Part shown: piece by piece, positions 1-5,981 of the stretch | Numbering within the stretch: position 1 is the first letter of the stretch | Layout of the letters: every line of letters begins with the position of its first letter | From: Candidatus Iainarchaeum sp. | GTDB taxonomy: Archaea > Iainarchaeota > Iainarchaeia > Iainarchaeales > DTGL01 | Direction of reading: 5' to 3' | Assembly: GCA_017608995.1 (NCBI GenBank) | Contig: JAFCEU010000024.1 | Coordinates: 1-12,128, forward strand | Length of the DNA: 12,128 nt | Program-made: the position numbers and the translations under genes | Notes under the pieces: generated by a model | The model's database searches: none | Told to the model about the DNA's origin: nothing | Seen by the model: the letters and a program-made list of their open reading frames with translations, nothing else

Positions 1-837
1 GCTGGCTTTGTGGCTGCAAGCATATTCTATGCGCTAAGGAAGGATCGTGAATTGGAACTTAGGCTTACGACAGCCCTGCTCGTGCTTATGCTTGTTTGCG
101 GTGTAGGGGCAGCAAGCTACTTTGTTTTGCAGAGGCCACCAAGCCTGGAAACACAGAGGGAATGGAAAAATACTTTGCACTGGATAAGGGATAACACTCC
201 GAAAGATGCGAAGATGTTCAACTGGTGGAGTTATGGCCACTGGCTCACATTTATTGCTGAGCGCAATGTGTTCGCAGACAACAGGAACATAAATTGGCAG
301 GTAAGCGATGGCGAGTTTGCGCGCTTTATTATTTCTGAAGATCTTAATGAAGCACTTTCAATAATAAAGAAATACAAACCTGATTATATCGTTCTTTCAA
401 GCGATATGTTTTCTGGTTTTAATTCAATGTTTATTTATGCATACAATATCCACAGAGATGAACTGCTTACTACCCCCGGGATAAAGGAAAAGATCTATTC
501 CAGCTATGCCACATACAGCAGGTGTAATGCAACAAAGCAAGGCACTTATAGCTGTTCAGGCCTCACTAGGGAGATTTCCGAAGAGGAGATGGCATCGCTG
601 CCAGCTGTATGGCAAGCAGTGCCAAATCAGCTTAAACAAAACCAATTGCCAGAATGGGTTTACAGGGATGAAAACAACTTAGCGATAGCAATTCTGGGTC
701 CAACAGTAAATAGTTCAATGCTTGCCAAGCTATGGTTTAGTGCCCCAGAGCTTCAGGATTACTTTGAAGAGGTACACTCTGAATTTGGTAGCGCTGCAGT
801 TAAGATTTTCAGGGTAAAAAAGAAGGTATTTGAGTGA
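1..837 (+). CDS. aglB: Oligosaccharyltransferase AglB/STT3, C-terminal part (5' end outside window)
   Basis: The reading frame is open from base 1, so the many N-terminal membrane helices of this family lie outside the window. What is visible is one last hydrophobic segment (bases about 70-130) and then a soluble domain. That domain contains W-W-S-Y-G-H-W at bases 223-243, the position of the WWDYG signature of STT3/AglB/PglB proteins. These membrane enzymes transfer a lipid-linked glycan to Asn in N-X-S/T sequons on the outer face of the membrane, and the WWD segment contacts the sequon Ser/Thr. Here the Asp is replaced by Ser. Downstream the 'KPDYIVLSSDM' stretch fits the family fold. The GPT gene starts 4 bases after the stop, so the two are probably co-transcribed. 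The family call is secure. Whether the enzyme is active with WWS is not known. Confidence 0.87.
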   Translation, partial: AGFVAASIFYALRKDRELELRLTTALLVLMLVCGVGAASYFVLQRPPSLETQREWKNTLHWIRDNTPKDAKMFNWWSYGHWLTFIAERNVFADNRNINWQVSDGEFARFIISEDLNEALSIIKKYKPDYIVLSSDMFSGFNSMFIYAYNIHRDELLTTPGIKEKIYSSYATYSRCNATKQGTYSCSGLTREISEEEMASLPAVWQAVPNQLKQNQLPEWVYRDENNLAIAILGPTVNSSMLAKLWFSAPELQDYFEEVHSEFGSAAVKIFRVKKKVFE

Positions 838-841
838 TGGG

Positions 842-1858
842 ATGCTCATTGTAAGTGCGCTGGTATTTTTTTCCTCTTTTTTCTTTACGCTTGCCTCACT
901 ACCCTTACTTATTACAAGGCTTAGGAAGCGCGGCTTGCTTGGCATAGATATGAATAAATATTCAAAACCAAAAGTGCCAGAGCTAGGCGGCATCTCTTTG
1001 GTTTTAGGCTTCAGCTCTGGAGCAATGCTTGCAATCTTTCTCCACACCTACCTGCATCTTATTAGGCTAGATCTAACAGTGTTGCTTGCAGCATTTTCTA
1101 CCATAATAATAATCGCTTTTATTGGACTTGTTGATGATTTGATTGGTTGGAAACAGGGCATAAAGCAGTGGCAGCACGCTTTGCTGCCTTTGTTTGCTGC
1201 ATTGCCTTTAATGGCGGTAAAAATAGACAACCCAGCAATGCATATTCCTTTTATAGGATCCTTGCCTGAGACTGTATTTCTGCCAGTCTTTGGCAGCATC
1301 AGCTTTGGTATAATTTATTCGCTAATCCTTGTTCCAGTGGGCATTACCGGGGCGAGCAATGCAACAAATATGCTTGCTGGCTTAAATGGTCTTGAAGCAG
1401 GTCTTATTTCCCTAATACTCACAACCCTTGCAGCAGCTTCTTTTGTAGCTAATGAGATGGAGGCGTTCATTGTTGCTTTAGCACTGCTCGGTGCTTTTAT
1501 TGCATTTCTCCGCTTTAACTGGTATCCTGCGCGCGTATTTGGCGGCGATACGCTAACTTTAATGGGTGGTGCAGGCATCGCAAGCATTGTTATAATAGGG
1601 GATATGGAAAAACTTGGCGTTTTTCTGATGCTTCTGTATTTCATCGAGCTTATCCTAAAAGCCAGAACAAAATTCAAAGCAGAATCCTTTGGCATTCCAC
1701 ATAAGAATGGTGTTTTGAAAGCACCAGAGCGCATAGGCTCTTTAACGCACGTTGTGATGCGCTTAGGCAGATTTACAGAAAAACAGGTTGTTTCCATTCT
1801 ATTAACCTTGCAAGCAATTGTCTGCATAATAGGTTTTTCAATGTTTTTGTTATTTTGA
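842..1858 (+). CDS. aglH: Dolichyl-phosphate GlcNAc-1-phosphate transferase (GPT/Alg7/AglH-like)
   Basis: This polytopic membrane enzyme belongs to the MraY/WecA/Alg7 superfamily. It would move a HexNAc-1-phosphate from UDP-sugar to dolichyl phosphate, the first step of lipid-linked glycan assembly. Visible signatures are K-x-P-E-L-G-G after the first helix, F-I-G-L-V-D-D (the Asp pair), N-A-T-N-M-L-A-G-L-N-G-L-E-A-G (closer to eukaryotic Alg7 than to bacterial MraY), F-N-W-Y-P-A-R-V-F-G-G-D-T, and a late P-H-K-N-G loop. At about 338 residues the length is normal. The start is uncertain: ATG at 842 directly precedes the first membrane helix, while an in-frame TTG at 830 would overlap aglB. 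The substrate sugar is inferred from homologues. The last codons are duplicated at 2464-2488 (see the repeat entries). Confidence 0.88.
   Translation: MLIVSALVFFSSFFFTLASLPLLITRLRKRGLLGIDMNKYSKPKVPELGGISLVLGFSSGAMLAIFLHTYLHLIRLDLTVLLAAFSTIIIIAFIGLVDDLIGWKQGIKQWQHALLPLFAALPLMAVKIDNPAMHIPFIGSLPETVFLPVFGSISFGIIYSLILVPVGITGASNATNMLAGLNGLEAGLISLILTTLAAASFVANEMEAFIVALALLGAFIAFLRFNWYPARVFGGDTLTLMGGAGIASIVIIGDMEKLGVFLMLLYFIELILKARTKFKAESFGIPHKNGVLKAPERIGSLTHVVMRLGRFTEKQVVSILLTLQAIVCIIGFSMFLLF
1834..1858 (+). repeat. Left copy of 25-bp direct repeat flanking the toxin-antitoxin cassette (GPT 3' end)
   Basis: This copy encodes the final F-S-M-F-L-L-F-stop of GPT. Its first 18 bases, TTTTTCAATGTTTTTGTT, recur exactly at 2464-2481. 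Over 25 bases the two copies match at 22 positions. The three mismatches are transitions and are silent in the GPT frame: TTA/TTG, TTT/TTC and TGA/TAA. Confidence 0.8.
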
Positions 1859-1894
1859 ACTGCAAACGAAACGATTATAAAGAGTACTTTCTTC

Positions 1895-1934
1895 ATTATT
1901 TAATATTAAATAATGTTAAATAAAATTAAATAAT
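1895..1934 (+). promoter_or_regulatory. Four-decamer AT-rich operator/promoter of the toxin-antitoxin pair
   Basis: Four contiguous 10-bp units lie here: ATTATTTAAT, ATTAAATAAT, GTTAAATAAA, ATTAAATAAT. The first is the exact reverse complement of the second, so together they form a perfect 20-bp palindrome at 1895-1914. The last three are direct repeats one helical turn apart. The core TTAAATAA resembles an archaeal TATA box, and the array ends 17 bases before the antitoxin ATG. Ribbon-helix-helix antitoxins commonly bind such arrays in their own promoters, so autorepression by blocking TBP access is the natural inference. Confidence 0.6.
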
Positions 1935-1951
1935 ATAAAGAAGGTGTTTGA

Positions 1952-2173
1952 ATGGTCCTTAAAACCTTTAATATTCAGGAAGATGTGTATAAAAAATTCT
2001 CCAAATTTTGTAAAGAGCATGGTTTAAGCATGAGTAAGCAGATAGAACTTTTTATGAGGTCTTTTTTGGAAGAGGAGCCCAAAGCTAGAAAAGAATATCT
2101 CGAAAAATTGGAACGAATAAGAAAAGGCAGGTTTATTGGAGTAAAAAGTTTTAGTGAGCGCTACGGGCTTTAA
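1952..2173 (+). CDS. Ribbon-helix-helix antitoxin (RelB-like)
   Basis: This 73-residue protein has an N-terminal pattern typical of ribbon-helix-helix DNA-binding antitoxins. A short beta strand (V-L-K-T-F-N-I) is followed by two helices with the turn 'HGLSMSKQIE', and then a charged tail rich in Lys, Arg and Glu that would wrap the toxin. It would neutralise the downstream toxin and repress its own promoter through the decamer array. AAGGTG at 1941-1946, five bases before ATG, supports the start. The toxin ATG follows two bases after the stop. The exact subfamily cannot be fixed by eye. Pairing with a RelE-fold neighbour raises confidence. Confidence 0.75.
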   Translation: MVLKTFNIQEDVYKKFSKFCKEHGLSMSKQIELFMRSFLEEEPKARKEYLEKLERIRKGRFIGVKSFSERYGL

Positions 2174-2175
2174 GT

Positions 2176-2448
2176 ATGAGGTATAAGCTATTGGTTTCTG
2201 CTGAAGTGGATAAAAAATTCAAAAAACTTAGAAAAAAGTCAAAGAAGAGGTTGCAGATCATTAGCAAGAAAGTACAACAGATTCTACAAAACCCTCACCA
2301 CTTTAAACCCTTAAGAGGCGATCTAAAAGGGGCTCGGCGCGTCCACATCAACAAATCGTTTGTTTTGATCTACGATATAGATAAGAAAAAGAAGCTTGTC
2401 AGAATTTTAGACTATGATCACCATGATAGGGTCTATAAAAGGGAGTAG
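2176..2448 (+). CDS. RelE/ParE-superfamily toxin (putative mRNA interferase)
   Basis: This is a basic 90-residue protein. Its features match the RelE/YafQ fold: an N-terminal strand 'YKLLVSAEVDKKFKKL', a Lys-rich helical hairpin, 'NPHHFKPLRGDLKGARRVHI' leading into the beta sheet, 'KSFVLIYDID', and the C-terminal 'VRILDYDHHDRVYKRE'. The R-V-H-I...L-I-Y-D-I pattern and a terminal H-x-x-Y segment are typical. Members usually cleave mRNA in the ribosomal A site, whereas ParE members act on gyrase. The C-terminal His/Arg/Tyr residues favour ribonuclease activity, but that is inference. The gene lies two bases after its antitoxin. The old GPT tail begins 16 bases after its stop, so the cassette carries little besides the pair. 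Confidence 0.8.
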   Translation: MRYKLLVSAEVDKKFKKLRKKSKKRLQIISKKVQQILQNPHHFKPLRGDLKGARRVHINKSFVLIYDIDKKKKLVRILDYDHHDRVYKRE

Positions 2449-2463
2449 TTTTGTATGGCTACA

Positions 2464-2488
2464 TTTTTCAATGTTTTTGTTGTTCTAA
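2464..2488 (+). repeat. Right copy of 25-bp repeat: displaced GPT gene tail
   Basis: Read in the GPT frame this copy gives F-S-M-F-L-L-F-stop (TAA at 2486-2488), the same peptide as the end of GPT, with three silent differences from the copy at 1834-1858. There is no similarity upstream of it to the preceding GPT sequence, so only the tail is present. It lies 15 bases before the Alg14-like ATG. That is the spacing expected if this was the original end of GPT before the toxin-antitoxin cassette arrived. Confidence 0.75.
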
Positions 2489-2503
2489 TTTTTAGGTGTT
2501 TTG

Positions 2504-2950
2504 ATGCAGGTTTGTTTGGCTTGCTCTGCTGGCGGGCATCTAACAGAGCTTTTGCAGCTAGAAAAAGCATGGCGCAACTATAAACACTTTTATGTTTCAG
2601 ATCGCAGAGCGAATGCAATCGAACTTAGCAAAAAGAAAAAGGTTTACTTCGTTGTGTGCCCGCGAAGGAATCCCTTGAAGCTCCTCACAAATTTCATCCA
2701 ATCATTTTTCATATTTCTGAAAGAAAGGCCAAGCGTTGTTATAAGCACCGGGGCTGATACCGCAATTCCAATATGTTTAATAGCAAAGCTTTTTCACAAG
2801 CGCGTTGTTTTTATTGAATCCTTTTGCAGAATAAAAGAGCCGAGTTTGAGCGCGCGCATAATGTACCGCTTGGCGGATCTCTTCCTGGTGCAATGGCCTG
2901 AGAACCTAAAATTTTTCCCTAAGGCAGAATTTGCAGGAAGTGTGTTTTGA
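2504..2950 (+). CDS. Alg14-like membrane-anchoring subunit of UDP-GlcNAc transferase
   Basis: This 148-residue protein matches Alg14/EpsE/PssD proteins, the half that carries the acceptor lipid-binding domain of a split GT-B glycosyltransferase. Visible marks are 'CSAGGHLTELLQL' near the N-terminus (the GGHL loop), 'FYVSDRRA', a hydrophobic helix 'LLTNFIQSFFIFL', 'VVISTGADTAIPICLIAKL' (the G-x-x-x-x-x-P segment) and 'VVFIESFCRIKEPSLSARI'. With Alg13 it would add the second GlcNAc to dolichyl-PP-GlcNAc on the cytosolic face. AGGTG at 2494-2498, five bases before ATG 2504, sets the start over the TTG at 2501. The stop overlaps the Alg13-like ATG by one base. The PssD role in exopolysaccharide synthesis is an alternative, made less likely by the GPT/AglB neighbours. 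Confidence 0.82.
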   Translation: MQVCLACSAGGHLTELLQLEKAWRNYKHFYVSDRRANAIELSKKKKVYFVVCPRRNPLKLLTNFIQSFFIFLKERPSVVISTGADTAIPICLIAKLFHKRVVFIESFCRIKEPSLSARIMYRLADLFLVQWPENLKFFPKAEFAGSVF

Positions 2951-3438
2951 TGCGTATTTTTATTGCTTTAGGAACACACCCTCAGCAATTCAACCGCTTG
3001 CTTAAAGCCCTCGACCGCTTAGTTGCTGGCAAGAGGATTAAAGGAAAATTATTCGCACAAATTGGCAATTCAAGCTATGAACCAAAAAATTTTCCATTCG
3101 CAAAATTCCTCAAACCAAAAGAATACGAGCGCGAAATGAAATGCGCTGATATAATCATTTCGCATGCAGGCGCAGGCTCAATAATAACCGCTTTAAAGTA
3201 TGAAAAGCCGCTCATAGTTGTTCCTCGCTTGAAAAGGTTTAATGAGCATACAGACGATCATCAGATAGATTTAGCAAGGGCGCTTGATGAAAGAGGCAAG
3301 GCAATAGCGGTATTCGATCTGCGCAATTTAGCCCAGGCAATACGAAAGGCAAAGCGCTTCAAGCCCAAAACAAAGAGTGCCAGAGCAAAACTTATTAAAA
3401 GAATTAGAACTTTTTTGGAGGAATGCACTTGCGAATGA
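2950..3438 (+). CDS. Alg13-like catalytic subunit of UDP-GlcNAc transferase
   Basis: This 162-residue protein corresponds to the C-terminal, nucleotide-sugar-binding half of a GT28/MurG-type enzyme. It opens with 'IFIALGTHPQQFNRLLKALD', as Alg13/EpsF/PssE proteins do. It contains 'ADIIISHAGAGSIITALKYEKPLIVVPRL' (residues about 67-94, the UDP-GlcNAc site) and 'NEHTDDHQIDLARAL' (98-112). It would pair with the Alg14-like protein encoded immediately upstream. The TGA of that gene and this ATG share a base, which implies translational coupling. Its 3' end overlaps the start of the following GT2 gene. Having the two halves adjacent and in the order 14-13 is common in prokaryotes. Confidence 0.84.
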   Translation: MRIFIALGTHPQQFNRLLKALDRLVAGKRIKGKLFAQIGNSSYEPKNFPFAKFLKPKEYEREMKCADIIISHAGAGSIITALKYEKPLIVVPRLKRFNEHTDDHQIDLARALDERGKAIAVFDLRNLAQAIRKAKRFKPKTKSARAKLIKRIRTFLEECTCE

Positions 3439-4331
3439 AGAGGCGTAAAAAATGGCCAAATGCGAGCATTGTAATCGCAACATATAATAGAGCAAGCACT
3501 TTACGCAAAGTGCTAAAAGCAATGCTAAAGCTTAGCTACCCAGCAAAATACGAAATAATCGTTGTGAACGATGGCAGTACAGATAATACAAAAGAGATGC
3601 TTGAGAAAGAGTTCAGCAAAGAGCCAAAAATAAAGATAATAAACTTCAGGAAAAATAAAGGCGTCTGCAAGGCACGCAACGCGGGCATAAAGAAAGCCCG
3701 CTATGAAATAATTGTGAATATGGACCACGATTGCATTCCAAGCAAAACATGGTTAAAAGATCTGCTGAGCGGCTTCACAAGTGGTAAAGTAGGCGTAGTA
3801 TCAAGCTATGGTGGCTTCGGCGGCACAAGTACAGCATTTCGCAAGAAGCTTCTGGAAAAAGTTCATGGCTATGATGAAGAGTATCGCTACTACCGCGAAG
3901 ATACAGATCTAACATTTAAAATAATGGAGCTCGGCTACGAATACAAGCTTGTAAAAGCTGATTATATTCACGACCATGTTGAAACAAAGCCAAAGAATTT
4001 GATTGCTTTAGCAAGATATGTATTGCAGCGCCTGCGCTATCACCAGAACGATGTTTTACTCTACAAAAAACATCCAAATGAACTAACGCGTAAATTTTTG
4101 GATATAAAGTTTGGCTTTTTGGTCAATCCGATGTATGATTTTAAGGTAGCTACCGGGCTCTGGAGGAAAAATGGCAAACTGAGCCTGAGCTCGCCTCGCG
4201 GAATTGTTTTTATAGAAAACAAGACTCCTCTGCACACGTTAGCGATAGTTCTTTTAGGAATCGCTTACGTTATTGCGGTAAAATCTGCACGCTTAATCGC
4301 AAGCATAAAATTCGGAAAGCTCCTTATTTAG
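3429..4331 (+). CDS. GT2-family glycosyltransferase with C-terminal membrane segment
   Basis: A GT-A fold glycosyltransferase domain starts at 'ASIVIATYNRASTLRKVL'. It has 'IIVVNDGSTDNT' (nucleotide-binding Asp), 'KNKGVCKARNAGI', D-H-D at about residues 99-101 in the place of the metal-binding DXD, 'GGFGGTSTAFRKKLLEKVHGYDE', and the E-D of 'YREDTDLTFKIMELGYE' as likely catalytic base. A hydrophobic segment near the C-terminus ('LAIVLLGIAYVIAV') could anchor it to the cytosolic face. The start is taken as TTG 3429: GGAGG ends at 3421, giving the spacing used by neighbouring genes, whereas ATG 3423 sits one base after the motif. The gene overlaps the Alg13-like gene and probably extends the same lipid-linked glycan. 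The sugar specificity cannot be read. Confidence 0.85.
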   Translation: MRMKRRKKWPNASIVIATYNRASTLRKVLKAMLKLSYPAKYEIIVVNDGSTDNTKEMLEKEFSKEPKIKIINFRKNKGVCKARNAGIKKARYEIIVNMDHDCIPSKTWLKDLLSGFTSGKVGVVSSYGGFGGTSTAFRKKLLEKVHGYDEEYRYYREDTDLTFKIMELGYEYKLVKADYIHDHVETKPKNLIALARYVLQRLRYHQNDVLLYKKHPNELTRKFLDIKFGFLVNPMYDFKVATGLWRKNGKLSLSSPRGIVFIENKTPLHTLAIVLLGIAYVIAVKSARLIASIKFGKLLI

Positions 4332-4334
4332 TTT

Positions 4335-5120
4335 TTAGGTTATTTTTATAGGTATTTCGCTGAGCCGAACTAACTCATAAGAATCCTTTGCAAGCCCCCT
4401 TATTTCAATACCATGCCTTGCTAGCTCCCGGCATAATTCTGGCGCTCGCAGGATATCCGCTTTTCCAAAATTTATATACGCTCTTCCACCTTTTTTAAGG
4501 TGATTTAGGAGGTTTTCAAGTGCTTGCCAAGGATTGCTTGAATGCACAATCATCCCGACTGAAAATATTACATCATATTTTTTGCCAAAATTGTATGCTT
4601 CTACAGCACCCACCCTTACTTTTATATCTGCTTTTCTCACCCTTCTTTCGAATTCCTTTCTTAATTTTTTCAGCCTTTCAATATGTTCCTTTGCATTTTC
4701 AGTCAATGCCTTTTCTTCTTTCAATTTCTTTTCTAATCTTTCCAGCTGCTTCACTGTGAGCGGCCTAGCAAGCGTTATTCCTTCCAGTTCTAATTTTTCT
4801 CCAAAAATCTCCCCTAACTCCTCTAAAAATTCGCAGGTCCCACAGCCAGCGTCTAATATTCTAAGCCTTCTCTTCGCTTTCAATTCATTTCTTAGAAGCT
4901 CTCCTATGTTTTCTCTACTGAATATTCCAAAAATCTTTTTGTTATAATCCTCAAGCCCTCTTCTGAGAAACCACTCATGTGGCAAAAACTTTACTGCTGT
5001 GCGATCTCCAATTTTTTTAATCCTGTGCTTGTACCCTCGATCGGCAGCCCTTATATTCCTTATTCCTCTCGCGATTTTAGCTCTTTCTACATTGCTTCTT
5101 CTTGCTATTTTTCTACGCAT
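4335..5120 (-). CDS. Class I SAM-dependent methyltransferase, copy 1 of a local paralogue pair
   Basis: The SAM-binding core is clear: 'LRILDAGCGTCEFLEEL' (motif I), a second strand ending 'LELEGITLA', and 'YDVIFSVGMIVHSSNPWQALENLLNHLKKGGRAYINFG' as motifs IV-VI (hyphenated in two parts: Y-D-V-I-F-S and L-K-K-G-G-R). Between strands 2 and 3 lies a long charged, probably coiled-coil insertion of about 45 residues. Before the core is a basic block with D-R-G-Y and R-R-G-x-x-x-Y-N-K-x-I-F-G, shared with the paralogue at 6753-7532. The substrate is unknown, and the basic N-terminus would suit RNA or a phosphate-rich target. The start is taken as ATG 5120 because it aligns with the paralogue; GTG 5129 is possible. 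It lies just after the nitrilase-like gene, likely in one operon. It converges with GT2, with only 3 bases between the stops. Confidence 0.75.
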   Translation of the reverse strand: MRRKIARRSNVERAKIARGIRNIRAADRGYKHRIKKIGDRTAVKFLPHEWFLRRGLEDYNKKIFGIFSRENIGELLRNELKAKRRLRILDAGCGTCEFLEELGEIFGEKLELEGITLARPLTVKQLERLEKKLKEEKALTENAKEHIERLKKLRKEFERRVRKADIKVRVGAVEAYNFGKKYDVIFSVGMIVHSSNPWQALENLLNHLKKGGRAYINFGKADILRAPELCRELARHGIEIRGLAKDSYELVRLSEIPIKIT

Positions 5121-5130
5121 TTTTTTCACA

Positions 5131-5928
5131 CTATATTCTATAAATCCTTCTTCTTCTCAGGGGCACGATTCCTCTGCGCCCCCTTTCCTTACTTCTAAAT
5201 ATTTTAAGAGGGGAAATATACTCCTTTCCCTCTTTTCTCCTCAAGGCACTTGATATTAATATGTGCTGTCCTGGCCTTAATATCTCCGTTATCTCCCTAA
5301 GGGCCTGTTCATTTATATGTAAAAGTTTTGAAGGAACTACTATAATATCTGCCCCATAAAGCCCTATCATCCTACTTAAATCAGCACACACAGCAATTCT
5401 AACCTTTTTTCCAGCTATGTTTATCTCTGGGAATATTGCTTGCTTTGTTTTTATCGCTCTCCTTTCCCACAATGCACTTCTCTTCATCCACCTCAACAGA
5501 ACCTTTTTCATCTCTTCAGGTGTTTTGGCAATGCGTTTTGCAATCTTCCTTTCAGACTCCATAAATTTGACTCTGCCCTTGGAATTGGTAGCATACATAA
5601 GCTTTGGATAAACCTTGTACTTTGCTTTTCCAGCGCGTTCCGCTGGCTCTACAATATACCCTGTTACTGAAAAGTCTCTTTTTACTCTACCATGCTGCTC
5701 TGCAATGGCAAAGAATACATACACATTATCAGGCAAGCCTCTGCTTATTTCTCCAACAATTCGCTTAGTCTCCTTTCTTGTAACCAATCTGCTTCCTAAG
5801 ACAGCTTCATCAAAGACCACAAGCAGAGGCTTCTTCTTTTTTACCTGGCCGCTCCAGTTTAGAACAAAACGCTTGAATACCTCAAGGTTTTTGAATTCTC
5901 CCGGAACAAACCTCACAAACAGGTCCAT
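5131..5928 (-). CDS. Divergent nitrilase-superfamily (carbon-nitrogen hydrolase)-like protein
   Basis: This 265-residue protein has features recalling the Glu-Lys-Cys triad of carbon-nitrogen hydrolases. 'PLLVVFDEAVLGSR' places Glu at 41, 'YKVYPKLMY' places Lys at 109, and 'VRIAVCADLSRMIGLYGADIIVVPS' places Cys at 181, followed by the usual A-D-I-I-V-V-P-S strand. 'VYVFFAIAEQHGR' matches the strand before the lysine. Between Lys and Cys is an extra basic helical stretch (about 120-165) not usual in the family, and the tail is Arg-rich. If active it would hydrolyse an amide or nitrile; the substrate cannot be guessed. It heads a minus-strand operon with methyltransferase copy 1. No Shine-Dalgarno precedes ATG 5928. 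A TATA-like box 27 bases upstream suggests a leaderless mRNA. Confidence 0.55.
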   Translation of the reverse strand: MDLFVRFVPGEFKNLEVFKRFVLNWSGQVKKKKPLLVVFDEAVLGSRLVTRKETKRIVGEISRGLPDNVYVFFAIAEQHGRVKRDFSVTGYIVEPAERAGKAKYKVYPKLMYATNSKGRVKFMESERKIAKRIAKTPEEMKKVLLRWMKRSALWERRAIKTKQAIFPEINIAGKKVRIAVCADLSRMIGLYGADIIVVPSKLLHINEQALREITEILRPGQHILISSALRRKEGKEYISPLKIFRSKERGRRGIVPLRRRRIYRI

Positions 5929-5950
5929 ATACTTGTTTAATAATTGGTTC

Positions 5951-5959
5951 TTTTTAATA
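5951..5959. promoter_or_regulatory. Shared midpoint TATA-like box of divergent leaderless promoters
   Basis: TTTTTAATA on the plus strand reads TATTAAAAA on the minus strand. Its centre, 5955, is exactly 27 bases from the ATG at 5982 (plus) and 27 bases from the ATG at 5928 (minus). This is the usual distance from an archaeal TATA centre to a leaderless start. Neither gene has a visible Shine-Dalgarno sequence. One box may therefore serve both directions. Confidence 0.5.
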
Positions 5960-5981
5960 GTTTGGCTGTTGTTAATTATTT

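Noticed and set aside
4534..4947. Long plus-strand frames rich in Ser, Phe and Leu opposite the methyltransferases
   Set aside because: They are antisense images of the Lys/Glu-rich coiled-coil insertion and have no family resemblance.
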